64,000 nt of DNA, from positions 85,039,337 through 85,103,336 of the forward strand of contig CATIUR010000004.1 in NCBI GenBank assembly GCA_949592205.1, in the 5' to 3' direction. The translations under genes and the position numbers were made by a program. The notes beneath the pieces were generated by a model. It saw nothing but the letters and a program-made list of their open reading frames with translations, was not told the origin of the DNA and made no database searches. Of this stretch, positions 1 to 11,671 are shown piece by piece (position 1 is the stretch's first letter; every line of letters starts with the position of its first letter). Source of the DNA: Helichrysum umbraculigerum. Lineage: Eukaryota; Streptophyta; Magnoliopsida; Asterales; Asteraceae.

Positions 1-282
1 AACACTAACAAATCTAAACATGGGTTAGGATATGTTAGTAATACAGTTAATTCAGTTACTAAACCTGTTGTTAAATCTGATGTGAATAACTGTGTTAATT
101 GCAAATGTAAAGCAAGTACTTTTATTTCACAGAATTTTCAAAATCAAAAACCCAGAGGTAATCAAAGAAACTGGAATCAAATGATTTCACAGAGACTGGG
201 TAACAATGTTACTGTGATAAAAGAAAAGACTTGCTTTATATGTGGAAAAATGGGTCATCTTCAATATGACTGTTATCATAAT
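1..282 (+). pseudogene. gag: S gag, C-terminal part with zinc knuckle (interrupted by A)
   Basis: Frame 1 is open from the first base to the insertion point of A. It encodes an Asn/Lys-rich stretch ending in a CCHC zinc knuckle (CFICGKMGHLQYDC, bases 232-273), the RNA-binding motif of Gag nucleocapsid. The frame is cut by the A 5' LTR at 283 and resumes in frame at 13214. The N-terminal Gag domain lies off the window. The ATG at 82 is only an internal methionine. Confidence 0.88.
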
Positions 283-660
283 TGATAACACGCAAAAAGT
301 CATGTTTTTGTGTGCCATTATCTCACCATTTTAGCCCAATTATTAATGAAAACACTTAAATATGAACTTAAATGTCACATTTCATCATTAGGGCTAAAAT
401 ATAGACGATGTTTCAAGATTCAACCAAAAAGACCTAAAAACGAGTAAAATAGAGCACAAACGGTTAACGAATCTTCCGTTCACGCATTTAAGCACAAATT
501 AAGCTATACTTGGAATTATGACCTCTAACTTATGTCATTTTCTTCGTTAGGAAATTACGAAACCGTGAGCGCAAGAATCACTCAAAACGGATAAACGACG
601 AAGAAGTTACGCCCGAACGAAAAACGAAGAACCGAAGAATCAAGATACGGGAGAGCTAGA

Positions 661-751
661 CCGTATACGGCCAAACTAGACCGTATACGGCCTAGCACAG
701 ACCGTATATGGCCTAGCTAGACCGTATACGGCCTAGCACAACCGTATACGG
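661..751 (+). promoter_or_regulatory. Phased palindrome array CCGTATACGG x5 in A 5' LTR
   Basis: Sites begin at 661, 681, 702, 722 and 742 (spacing 20, 21, 20, 20). Four are the perfect palindrome and the third reads CCGTATATGG. Half-sites (CCGTAT or ATACGG) continue toward the TATA box at 931. The spacing is about two turns of B-DNA, as expected for protein sites on one helix face. The regulatory role is inferred. Confidence 0.7.
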
Positions 752-930
752 TCTGTGTTCTCTCGTATTCACCCTATGCTCAACCGTATACACTCCAGTT
801 CTCCCGTATTTGCCCTAGCTCAACCGTATTGTGCGTTTGGGCGATAAAAATCAGGTTTTTATTCGGGTTTGCGATACGGTTGTGCATTTGAAGATTTGGA
901 TACGGTCTACGGATACGGTTGTGCGAATTC

Positions 931-940
931 TATATATAGA
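931..940 (+). promoter_or_regulatory. TATA box of A 5' LTR
   Basis: TATATATAGA is followed about 30-60 bp later by an A/C/T-rich stretch with repeated CACAC and CTCTCT, a typical plant transcription-start context. The same arrangement is repeated in the 3' LTR at 11662. Confidence 0.7.
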
Positions 941-2482
941 GGCTTCATTTCAACATTTCAACACACTTTTCTTTCACACTTCTCATCTCACACACACACT
1001 TTCTCTCTCTAGAATAAATTAGTTGGTAGTTAGTTTAGTTAATCTAGTAGGGTACGAGCTTTAAGCTCTTTTGTAACGGAGGTGCTCCGAGACTGCGGTG
1101 TCGCACGATTTGTAATAACGCTTTGTCAGGTTTTATTTATCTCTATCTTGTTATTTTAAATAATGTTGTGATGTTGCTATGCTTGTTTAGAATTACTTGC
1201 TAGGATTATTGCCATGCTTAGCTAGACAAATCTGTGTTTGCTATGATAGTTGCCATGCTAGGGTAGTTACACTTAAATCATGTTGTTACTCTGTATGTAT
1301 GCTATTGAAATATATTTGAATCTATGAATTGAATCTCAAATGTTTATCTATCCAACTTATGCTGTGGTTAGTAACATCCTTCTAGGCTTGGCCAATTGCT
1401 AGTTGTATGCCGCTAATTATTCTGTGTCTGATGATCGTTGAACTCGACATGGCCGGTGTTCTCCTGGTTGAAATATTACCGGAGGGAGACACGGAGCGTA
1501 GGATTAGAGATATATTATATTCAGGTCATTTAACGAGTGTCTTTGAGAGAACTTTCGGGACACTTGTGACTTAACCATGTACCCCGTCACTCTGCATAAT
1601 TGATCCTGTTATGCTGCCTTTCTGCATGTTCTTGTTTGATTGTTGCTTAGGGTTTGCATGCTAGTATCTGTTATGCTGATTAGTTACATGATTAGGTTTT
1701 CGAATATTTATCAATTGCATACACCAGTTTAACATGCATAGAATAGTTAAAATGATTTATATGAAATAATGATGAACAATTTAATCAACCGTTAGACCAG
1801 ATCATCCCAACTTGTTCCGGTAGGAAACCCCTGTTCATGTTTTTGTTTATTCAACAATTCATGCCATGATTCGGATATCTCAAATGTTCGAGATTGGGGA
1901 ACAAGACTCGAGGATGGTTGTTGGTTAAATTGGTTGCTACATTTGGGACAACTTCCGGTGTAGTTTACATTCCATAACTGTTATCCATGTGACATGTTAT
2001 TTATCTGATTGCGGACAACTCTACGTTAGATAGATAATAGGCTAGGAGTTATGGCTCATTAGGAAATATAGCTGTCATCTTAACTAAGGCTTTATCCCAT
2101 TAACTACCCCTAAATAGCATAAGTAATTATCATAGTAAACACTCGCTTCACCTATAAGTTCTCGTTGCCACCTCCCCTCCACTTTACTTTATTTTAATTT
2201 AATTTTAGATAATTAGTAGTTAGTTAAAACCAAAACAAACCAAAAATCTCTTTTAAACCCCAGCTAAATCCACATAGATAACTGAAGTCCTAGATCCCAT
2301 GCCCGTTGTAGTTTGAAGAACGACCCTAGGTCATACCTATCGCTATACTCACCCATAGCTTTAGTATACTTAGGCCCAGCAAAAAACAAAATTTTTAAAC
2401 CCTCTGGTGGCCGTGCCCGGAGGAAGGTCCGCAACGACGCAAGTGAAATCGCAACCGACCTCTTGGCACCCATCAAGTCTTT

Positions 2483-2500
2483 TGGCGCCGCTGCCGGGGA
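2483..2500 (+). other. A primer-binding site, tRNA-Asp type
   Basis: TGGCGCCGCTGCCGGGGA starts 7 nt after the LTR. It matches the complement of the 3' end of plant tRNA-Asp with one apparent mismatch. This primer is usual for Athila elements. The same site occurs inverted in B at 40630-40647, also 7 nt from the LTR. Confidence 0.88.
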
Positions 2501-2636
2501 ACTACAACGACCGATTTAGGAATTTAGTTGTCTTAGTTATTTAGCGATCCTTTCGGAAGATCAATATCATCCGAAAGTTCCTTTTCTGTTATTTCCTTTC
2601 CAAAACTCTCTTTTCTACCAAACCCGAACTTCAGCT

Positions 2637-3665
2637 ATGACAAATCGTGTTACTCTCGCCTCAACCTGCACACCATTACTGGAGGGAAGAGGAGGACCTA
2701 TCGTGCTGCCCGACGAAAACTTTGAAATTAAGCCCAGCGTTATCAAGTTACTCAAAACCTTCTGCCAATTTCATGGTTTTCCGCTCGATGATCCAAATTC
2801 ACATTTGGATAGATTCATCAATCTTTCTGATTCCTGTGAGCAATTAGGGATTGCAAGAGAAGTCTTCCGACTAAATCTTTTTCCCTATTCTTTGTCTTCG
2901 CGTGCTCGAACCTGGTTTGATGAACTCGAACCCAATTCGATTCATACTTGGGAGGAGTTGGCTACTAAGTTTATGGCTAAGTTTTTCCCTCCTTCCAAGC
3001 AAGCCAAGCTCAAGGATGACATCGTTAGTTTCTGACAAGGAACCAATGAATCATTATATCTGGCATGGGAACGATTTAAGAAGATACTTAACAGATGTCC
3101 GAATCATCAAATGGGTAAGATGAACCTAATCTGCATATTCTACAATGGTCTGACTCCTCAGCACAAGTCAACCCTCGATGCTGCTTCTCAAGGAAATTTC
3201 ATATCACACACTTCTGAAGAAGCCTGGGAGCTAGTTGAGACGATAGAGATGCATCAACATGACTGGGAGTTTGGTGAACCGGCTAAGGAAGTAACTAGTA
3301 CTTCAAGCCTATCCTTGGAAGCTCTGCAAGCTCAAATGGACAATCTCTCCAGAGTCTTCAAGGATCTTCAATCTTCTACGGAAGAAATTTTGGTCACTAC
3401 CGTTAAAAACCCTGAATCGAACTTTCATTCTATACCTTTCATTCAGCGGCCGACCAATAACCCACCTACTCAGTTTCTGCAACCTTTATCATCTAATATA
3501 TCATATTTCCCCGTAAATTCTCAACAACACTATAATGAAACTTTGACTGATTTCATGGTTGAACAAATGAACATAAACAAACAAGTAATAGATTTTCAAG
3601 ATAAAATTGATGCTTTACTTAGAATATCAGAAGATTTGATCAAAAACCTGGAAGTTAGTCTTTAA
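2637..3665 (+). pseudogene. gag: A gag region with in-frame TGA
   Basis: ATG at 2637 opens a Gag of the plant Gypsy type. The conserved core runs from about residue 40 (HLDRFINLSDSC) through LFPYSLSSRARTWFDEL to ATKFMAKFFPP. A TGA at 3033-3035 breaks it where relatives have an Arg codon, consistent with CGA to TGA. The same frame then continues (WERFKKILNRCP) to a TAA at 3663-3665 and, still in frame, into pol. I saw no zinc knuckle. The product would be the particle-forming Gag. Confidence 0.85.
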
Positions 3666-6600
3666 CAACTGTTTTTAAAAGTTGAGAACCAAGGAGGAAT
3701 CATGGTCATCACTAGAGGAGGTAAAGAGACCAGAAATGAGAAATCCTCAGATAATTCTTCAAATCAACTTCCTATCTCTGAACCGACCACTGATCTAGTG
3801 CCTAGTGACACCCCTGTCACTGCACCAGATCCAGTATCACCTAAAGCCTCAGAAATCATTCCACGAACCAGGATACCCTTCCCTGGTAGGCTTAAGAAAG
3901 AGAAACAGGAAGCACAATTTGGGAAATATCTAGAAATGTTTAAAAGCCTGCACTTAAACGTTAGACTATTAGACGCTTTAGTAGAGATGCCTAGTTGTGC
4001 TAAGTTTTTCAAAGAACTCATCTCAAATAAGGAAAAATTAAGACAAATAGTTAGTTTGCCCTTAGATGCTGAATGCTCAGCAATCATGTTACATGGCCTT
4101 CCACCTAAACTAGGAGATACTGGCCGTTTCACTATTCCCTATTTTCTTCAAAACATCCAAGTTAGTAACGCCTTAGCTGACCTAGGTGCTAGTGTCAATC
4201 TTATGCCTTACTCTCTCTATAAGAAACTAGGATTAGGTGAACTGCTACCCACTCGAATGACCATCCAATTAGCTGATAGATCAGTTAAACTCCCCCGAGG
4301 AATTGCTGAAGATATAATGGTCCGAGTCGGTAAATTTATCTTCCCAGTTGACTTTATCATTATGGATATTGAGGAAGATACCCACGTTCCCCTCATCCTT
4401 GGTAGACCTTTCCTAAACACTGCCAAGGCTGTGATAGATGTAAACAAAAAATCTTTAAAACTGAGGGTCGGAGCGGAGGAAGTCACCTTTAATATCGATA
4501 AGTTGATGAAGCATCCTATGGGAGAATATCTTGGTCTTGTGGATGCCATGCAGGAAATATATGACGAGCATTTGGAGGAGATTCTAGCAGTCAGCAGTAA
4601 CGAACCTTTCTCCAGCACTGTCATCACCAAAAGAAGACTTTGCCAGGACGACATCGGACTCTGCTCAGCTATTTCTGACCAACCAGCACCTTCCGGAGAG
4701 CTGCTATTTCCCTTACCTGAAATGAAGAATCCTTTAGCACCGCCTAACTACTCTCCCATGAACAACTCCGTTGTTGATGTTCCTTTAGGCGAAGGCATCC
4801 CTATCCCACTTTTAAGAAGAAATCAGTTTTTTCCGATACCCGAATCGTCTCCGTCTGTAGCTGAGGTTCTCAAATCTTTCGAGGAGATGGATTCCGGTAC
4901 TTTGCCACAACTATCTGAAGGTTGTGAGAAATCAAATCCAGAAATCACCATAAGTACTTCTTCTAATGCTCAAATTCAGAAGTTCGCACTCACCGACAAC
5001 AATGATGTCATCATCACTGAGGATAATGCAACTTCTTCATCATCTACCTGCAAATACGAGTTAAAGAAGAACACGCTTCCCAATGAGACAGAACTAGTAG
5101 AAATAGCATCAGCCACTACAGCCGACTCATCTCCAGAAGAATCAGAATTCCAAAAGGAGTATGAAGAATTACAAAGAGACGAGATCGCTCGAATGAAACC
5201 CTCTATCGAAGAACTGCCAGAATTGGAGCTGAAGGAATTACCCTCTCACTTGGAATATGCTTTTCTCGAAGGAACCTCACATCTACCCGTCATAATTGCC
5301 AAAGGTCTTTCACCTGAAGAGAAAGCAAGACTTATCCAGGTCTTGAAGTCACAAAAGAAGGCGATTGCATGGAAGATCTCTGATATACAAGGGATCAGTC
5401 CAAATTACTGCACGCACAAGATACTCATGGAAAACGACTTCAAACCTTCCATACAGAGACAGAGGAGAGTAAACCCGAAGATTCAAGACGTGGTCAAGAA
5501 AGAGGTTATCAAACTCTTGGATGCTGGTTTGATCTATCCTATCTCAGATTCCCCATGGGTCAGCCCAGTTCAGGTTGTCCCAAAGAAAGGAGGAATGACG
5601 GTTATCGCTAACAAAAATAATGAACTAATTCCTACACGAACCGTCACCGGCTGGAGGGTGTGTATCGACTACAGGAAATTAAATGAAGCCACCCGGAAAG
5701 ATCACTTCCCTCTACCGTTCATCGATCAGATGTTGGAAAGATTATCGGGGAATGAATATTACTGCTTCCTCGATGGTTTCTCCGGCTATTTTCAAATTCC
5801 TCTCGATCCAAAGGACCAAGAAAAGACGACATTCACATGTCCATATGGTACATTTGCCTACCGCCGCATGCCATTCGGTTTATGCAATGCGCCTGCAACA
5901 TTTCAAAGGTGTATGGTGGCAATATTCCATGACATGATTGAACAGTGTATGGAGGTATTCATGGATGACTTCTCAGTCTTCGGTGATTCCTTCACATCTT
6001 GTCTTTCCAACCTTGAAAGGATGCTAGCCCGATGCGAAGAATCAAATCTTATCTTAAACTGGGAAAAGTGCCACTTTATGGTGAAAGAAGGAATAGTTCT
6101 TGGACATCGAATATCAAAATCTGGAATCGAAGTTGACAAAGCCAAAGTTGAGACTATTGCCAAACTTCCGCCACCTACTTCTGTTAAAGCCATTCGCAGT
6201 TTTCTAGGTCACGCCGGATTCTACCGTCGCTTTATTAAGGATTTCTCTAAGATCTCTCGACCTATGACACACCTTCTCGAGAAGGATACTCCGTTTGTCT
6301 TTTCAGATGACTGTCTTAAAGCTTTCAACTTTTTGAAGGATCAGCTCACACATGCACCGATCATGGTCGCCCCCGATTGGAGTCTTCCGTTTGAGATCAT
6401 GTGCGATGCTAGTGACTTCGCTGTTGGAGCTGTCTTAGGGCAAAGGAAGGAGAAGCAGTTTCAGCCAATCTACTACGCCAGCAAGACACTCACTGATGCA
6501 CAAGAGAATTACACCACAACAGAGAAAGAGCTTCTTGCGGTAGTATTCGCTTTTGATAAATTTCGTTCTTATTTAATATTGTCCAAAACTATTGTCTATA

Positions 6601-8135
6601 CAGATCACTCAGCCTTGAAGTATCTCTTCAAAAAGCAAGACACTAAACCGAGACTGCTTAGATGGATTCTCCTCCTCCAAGAATTTGACATTGAAATCAA
6701 GGATAAAAAGGGAGCCAAGAATGTCGCAGCAGATCATCTTAGTCGATTGGAAAATCCATCGATGGAGAAGCTTGATGAGAGAGAAATTCAAGACCAGTTT
6801 CCTGAAGAACAACTCATGAATATCGGAGGATACCAAAAGGGATCTCAATTCACTTATAACCCTTGGTATGCTGACTACGCTAATTATCTGGTTGGAGGAA
6901 TAGTGCCAAAAGGAATGCCCACCTCTAGAAGACGCAAATTCTTTAGAGACGTAAAGAACTACTATTGGGACGATCCATACTTATTTAAAGTATGCCCAGA
7001 CCAAATCATCAGAAGATGCGCAGACGAGAGGGAGGCAAGGAACATTCTTCACCAAAGTCTTCACGGACCAACTAGAGGACATCATGGAGCAAATATGACT
7101 GCAAGGAAGGTATACGATTCCGGATTCTGTTGGCCATCTATATTCAGAGACGCTCACGACTTGGTAAAACGTTGTGATGCTTGCCAAATGTTTGGAAGTA
7201 TCGCACGGAGGAGTGAAATGCCACTTACTAACTTCCAGGCCTGCGAGATCTTTGATATATGGGGGTTGGATTTTATGGGACCATTCCCAAAATCATATGG
7301 GAAAGAGTATATTCTAGTTGCTGTCGACTACGTCTCCAGATGGGCCGAAGCTCAAGCATTTCCTACAAATGATTCCCGAGTAGTGGTGAAATTCTTAAAG
7401 CAGCTCTTCTCACGTTTCGGTACTCCAAAAGCGATCATTAGTGATCGGGGCACGCACTTCTGTAATGCTCAGTTTATGAGGACATTACAATATTATGGTG
7501 TCACCCATAAGACCTCTACGGCTTACCACCCGCAGACGAATGGGCAAGCTGAAGTGACGAATCGAGCGCTCAAGAGAATTTTAGAACAAACCGTGGTTAA
7601 TCATAGGGAAAGATGGGATGAAAAATTAGACGATGCTCTGTGGGCGTTCAGAACCGCATATAAATCACCACTAGGAACCACACCCTACAGACTAGTCTAC
7701 GGAAAAGCGTGTCATCTGCCGATAGAGTTGGAGTATAAAGCTCACTAGGCGCTGAGAGAGTGTAATTTAGACCCTTCTGCAATTGGATCACATCGGAAAA
7801 TGCAACTGAATGAACTAGCTGAATTAAGAGACCAAGCATACGATAGCTCTCTGCACTTCAAAGAACGAACAAAGAATACTCACGACGCTAAACTCAAATA
7901 TTCTAAGTTCAAGCCCGGAGACAAAGTTCTTCTCTTCAATTCGCGCTTCAAGAAATTCTCCGGCAAATTCAGATCAAGGTGGAGCGGACCATTTGTTGTA
8001 TCAAAAGTCTATACCTTCGGAGCTGTCGAACTGGAAGCCCCGGACGGTAATTTTAAAGTCAATGGCCATCGCTTAAAGCACTACATCGAAGATTTCCCCT
8101 CTGGTGAGGAAGTCTATATCTTTGAACCACCTTGA
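3666..8135 (+). pseudogene. pol: A pol: protease, RT, RNase H, integrase (one in-frame TAG)
   Basis: This continues the gag frame without a shift; the first ATG is 3702. Numbering from that ATG, an Athila-type aspartic protease has DLGAS at about residue 160 (Leu replaces the usual Thr/Ser after Asp) and LILGRPFL downstream. RT shows FLDGFSGYFQI and the catalytic MDD (about 754-756). RNase H has CDASDFAVGAVLGQ (about 900). Integrase has an HHCC finger (about 1120-1163) and a DDE core with WGLDFMGPFP, SDRGTHF and HPQTNGQAE. A TAG at 7746-7748 lies where Trp is expected (TGG to TAG). The frame runs on to 8135 with the GKFRSRWSGPF tail. I see no chromodomain, as expected for Athila. The domains look full length and only the stops break it. 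Confidence 0.92.
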
Positions 8136-8475
8136 GCCGACTATTAGGTACAAAGAGTCAAGCTAGAGACTCTCTAAACAAGCGCTCTTGGGAGGCACCC
8201 CATTGCTTATCTTATTTTATTTTATTTCTTAGTTATTTTTGCTTTAGTATTATCATCCTTAAACTAATGATGCAGGATAACCCAAATATCTGACGATGCC
8301 ACACTCCTACATATACATCAGATAAGTTTTATTCATAGTATACAAATGTGAATGAACAGATGACCTCACAAAGCTTTAACATTTAAAACAAACATTTCTT
8401 AAAGTCATCTGATTATTTTGCATTTGTATACCCATTTAAAACTATAGCATTACCTGTTTATCTTTATGTTTCAGG

Positions 8476-8973
8476 ATGGACGCTTCAGCCGAGACTTCAG
8501 GACAAGCTACTCAGAAACAACAGAGGAAGAGAACCCACAGAGGAAAAAGAAAGAAGACGACCACCACTACTGATGAGCATGCTCCGACTGCTCCTGTATC
8601 TGCCCCACTTTTTGACTTTGGAGTTACCCCTTCAGACCCAAGGGTGATTTGGGCGATGCTCAGTGAGCTTTCGATTCAGCGTAGCTCTCAGTCTGAAATC
8701 AGAGAGGTGATGGGACTACCAAGACTCGCCGACCAGCCATATCAGCTTGGTCAGGGTCCCGGGCCAGCTCTCCCACCTTGGTCCTTCTTCCCAGCTGCCC
8801 CAACACAGACTGTTCCTCCCACTGCTGTTGCTCCTTCAAGGCCACCTAGGATTCCCGCTGATGCATCCATGATGTCTGATCGCACTGCTGCCTTATCACT
8901 CACTTCAGATCCTGATCCTGAAGCACTTGCAGCATTTGATCCAGACATGGATGATTTACTAGACGATCTCTAG
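8476..8973 (+). CDS. A: small ORF downstream of pol, unknown function
   Basis: ATG to TAG, 165 aa. The N-terminus is strongly basic (KQQRKRTHRGKRKK, residues ~13-26, nuclear-signal-like), the middle is Pro/Ala-rich and the C-terminus is acidic (DPDMDDLLDDL). No signal peptide, membrane segment or known domain is visible. It sits where Athila elements carry an envelope-like ORF, but nothing in it resembles an envelope. The ATG directly follows a splice-acceptor-like TGTTTCAG, so expression from a spliced RNA is possible. It is not certain that it is translated. Confidence 0.45.
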   Translation: MDASAETSGQATQKQQRKRTHRGKRKKTTTTTDEHAPTAPVSAPLFDFGVTPSDPRVIWAMLSELSIQRSSQSEIREVMGLPRLADQPYQLGQGPGPALPPWSFFPAAPTQTVPPTAVAPSRPPRIPADASMMSDRTAALSLTSDPDPEALAAFDPDMDDLLDDL

Positions 8974-11012
8974 TTTATTTTATCTTTAGTTATCTTTATT
9001 TATCATTAGAACTGCTGTGTTGTTGAACTGATGATTATGATGGTATTTTATGATATTGCAGACCTTATCTTCGTAGGAATTGGATGAGCTTTGAAAAGAG
9101 TCTGGTCCTCACAATCCAGCAAATTATTTACACCAACCCTACACGAATCTGGTCCGATATCCAGTGCCCACTGTCCGTAGGGAAGTATCTTTCCTAAACC
9201 CGTTCTTCCTATTTTAATATAACTTCGATATGCCTACTGACCACTTAAATCTCAAAGTGTGGGATCCCCCTCGCTTATAACTTCTAAATTCACATTTTTC
9301 CTAAACCAAAACCCTAAGTGTGGGATTTTCTCTCTACTTAGTGTAGAAACATTGGGGACAATGTTTATTTCTAAGTGTGGGATAGCGGTATATCTCTCGT
9401 CTGTCAAAATATCCGTTTAAGTTGATCTAGAAACATGCTAGTCCTCTAAATAAATTTTCAACCCTTATTTTGCCAAAATTTTCAAAAATTTTAAACTTTC
9501 ATGAGTCATAAAGTAAGATGAAGTACAAATTTTTTTTTTTTACAAGTATGTCAAAAGTTGGTAAATATGAGGTCGAAATCATGTCGGATTCTAAACAATT
9601 TAGGATGAGGATCTAAGAGGGGCATCGCACGACTGGACACATATAACCCATTTTTGCGGTGAGGAATTTGAGCCTTATAAGCATTCATTTTAAATGCTTC
9701 ACTGTTCGTTTGTTGTGTGTGACCGGTGCACACATTTCTGAATTAGAACTTGCCCCAGGTATACATTTCGAGATCACATTGACAGGTGTCATACGTGACA
9801 TAGATACGATTAGAGGACCTTGACATTCCTTTGGATTTAAACCCCTTTTCACATATCTTTTCAAGCCCAAAACCCTTCCAACACTCAATTTTAGTGTTGA
9901 TGATCCGCTTAGAAAACCCTGTTGAGCCTAAGCCTTTTCATTTCTTTCAACCCATATTATTAAACCCATTTATTCCCTTACCTACCAAAAACTTATCTTA
10001 GAATTTTTAAATCTTTTTGAAAAACGATATTTAGTTATTCCTTTTTGCTTTCACTCCAAAAATCACAAATAATGTTTACTAAAACTTCTCGTGTGCGTTT
10101 TATTGATCTATACTAAAGAATCGAGAGTCATGTGGTGCGAAAAATTGGCACCAAAGTAAACTCAGAAATCATCAAAGGATTGAAAAAAATGAAAATAAGA
10201 AGGGATCTCAAGAAGGGAAATAAAAGAAAATCCCTTAGAAGTTTCCTGGCCAGAAAAATCTAAGCCCAAAAATAGAAATAGAAAAGCAAAAGAAAAAAAA
10301 AAAAAGAAAAAAAAGAAAGAAAGAAAATAGCTAAAATAAAGCTAAGTACTTTAACTCTCTCGAAAACTCGATTCTTCAAAGAAATATCATTCCGTGTGTT
10401 TTCAAAAGATAGAAGTCAAAATAGCTATCTTATCCCCTAAAGGTGTTATCCGTTTCCGTTTTCATCAAAAAAGGATGCCTAGATAAAGTTTTTCGAAAAT
10501 TTAAAAAGTCCCAAGATAAGCAAACACCCTTAAAACCTAGATACCCCCAATCTATCCATACCCCTTAAAAACCCACACCAAACACTACAACCCATTTACA
10601 TGTCCTGGGATAATCAGTACCGTTCCTGTCTAAGTGATGGAGATTTGATCCTCGGGCAAGCCTATGACGACGAGTGCTGCACGTCTGGTATTTGAGCGAT
10701 TTTTTCATTTGGCTTAGGATAATAGGAACCCCGATACACTTTGAGTGAATTGAGTGACCACCAGTGAGATCGCCCAGTCGTGTATATTCCACAAATTTGA
10801 GAATTGAAAGTTTGCCTAAGAGAATCATCTTGAAAACCTTTAGATACTTCATGTGAACACCTCTTATTTATCTAACAGGCAAATACTTGTTTTCAATCTG
10901 TATGAATTCTTCTTTGTGGGTCAGAATCAAAAATCTTTTTGCATGGAAAATTTTTGGCAGGTAAGAAGGGAAGTTTGCTTGTGGACAAGCAATTGTCTAA
11001 GTGTGGGATATT
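8974..11012 (+). other. A non-coding 3' region with repeated polypurine-like motif
   Basis: About 2 kb with no supported ORF. AAGTGTGGGAT occurs at 9255, 9316, 9373 and, next to the LTR, 10999. There is a T run at ~9531-9541 and an A/G-rich tract at ~10283-10326. Much of 9400-11012 matches the 3' region of B in reverse (for example the TTGGCACC block near 10145 and 36476), so this region is conserved across the two families even though their coding regions differ. Confidence 0.75.
10999..11012 (+). other. A polypurine tract
   Basis: AAGTGTGGGATATT lies directly before the 3' LTR. The same sequence, inverted, abuts the B 3' LTR at 35650. It is the plus-strand primer for reverse transcription. 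Confidence 0.8.
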
Positions 11013-11391
11013 TGATAACACGCAAAAAGTCATGTTTTTGTGTGCCATTATCTCACCATTTTAGCCCAATTATTAATGAAAACACTTAAATATGAACTTA
11101 AATGTCACATTTCATCATTAGGGCTAAAATATAGATGATGTTTCAAGATTCAACCAAAAAGACCTAAAAACGAGTAAAATAGAGCACAAACGGTTAACGA
11201 ATCTTCCGTTCACGCATTTAAGCACAGATTAAGCTATACTTGGAATTATGACCTCTAACTTATGTCATTTTCTTCGTTAGGAAATTACGAAACCGTGAGC
11301 GCGAGAATCACACAAAACGGATAAACGACGAAGAAGTTACGCCCGAACGAAGAAACGAAGAACCGAAGAATCAAGATACGGGAGAGCTAGA

Positions 11392-11482
11392 CCGTATACG
11401 GCCAAACTAGACCGTATACGGCCTAGCACAGACCGTATATGGCCTAGCTAGACCGTATACGGCCTAGCACAACCGTATACGG
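11392..11482 (+). promoter_or_regulatory. Phased palindrome array x5 in A 3' LTR
   Basis: Sites begin at 11392, 11412, 11433, 11453 and 11473, with the same 20, 21, 20, 20 spacing as the 5' copy and the same single variant (CCGTATATGG at the third site). Confidence 0.7.
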
Positions 11483-11661
11483 TCTGTGTTCTCCCGTATT
11501 CACCCTATGCTCAACCGTATACACTCCAGTTCTCCCGTATTTGCCCTAGCTCAACCGTATCGTGCGTTTGGGCGATAAAAATTAGGTTTTTATTCGGGTT
11601 TGCGATACGGTTGTGCATTTGAAGATTTGGATACGGTCTACGGATATGGTTGTGCGAATTC

Positions 11662-11671
11662 TATATATAGA
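11662..11671 (+). promoter_or_regulatory. TATA box of A 3' LTR
   Basis: TATATATAGA, the copy of 931-940. It could drive transcription out into the S gag-pol downstream. Confidence 0.65.

Larger units (their letters stand above)
283..2475 (+). repeat. A 5' LTR (2193 bp)
   Basis: Direct repeat of 11013-13208. U3 carries a phased palindrome array (661-751) and a TATA box (931-940), followed by a CT-rich stretch near 985-1010 typical of a leader. The first ~400 bp resemble, in inverse orientation, the corresponding end of the B LTRs, so A and B belong to related families. The rest (R-U5) differs from B. No protein-coding content is supported. Confidence 0.96.
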
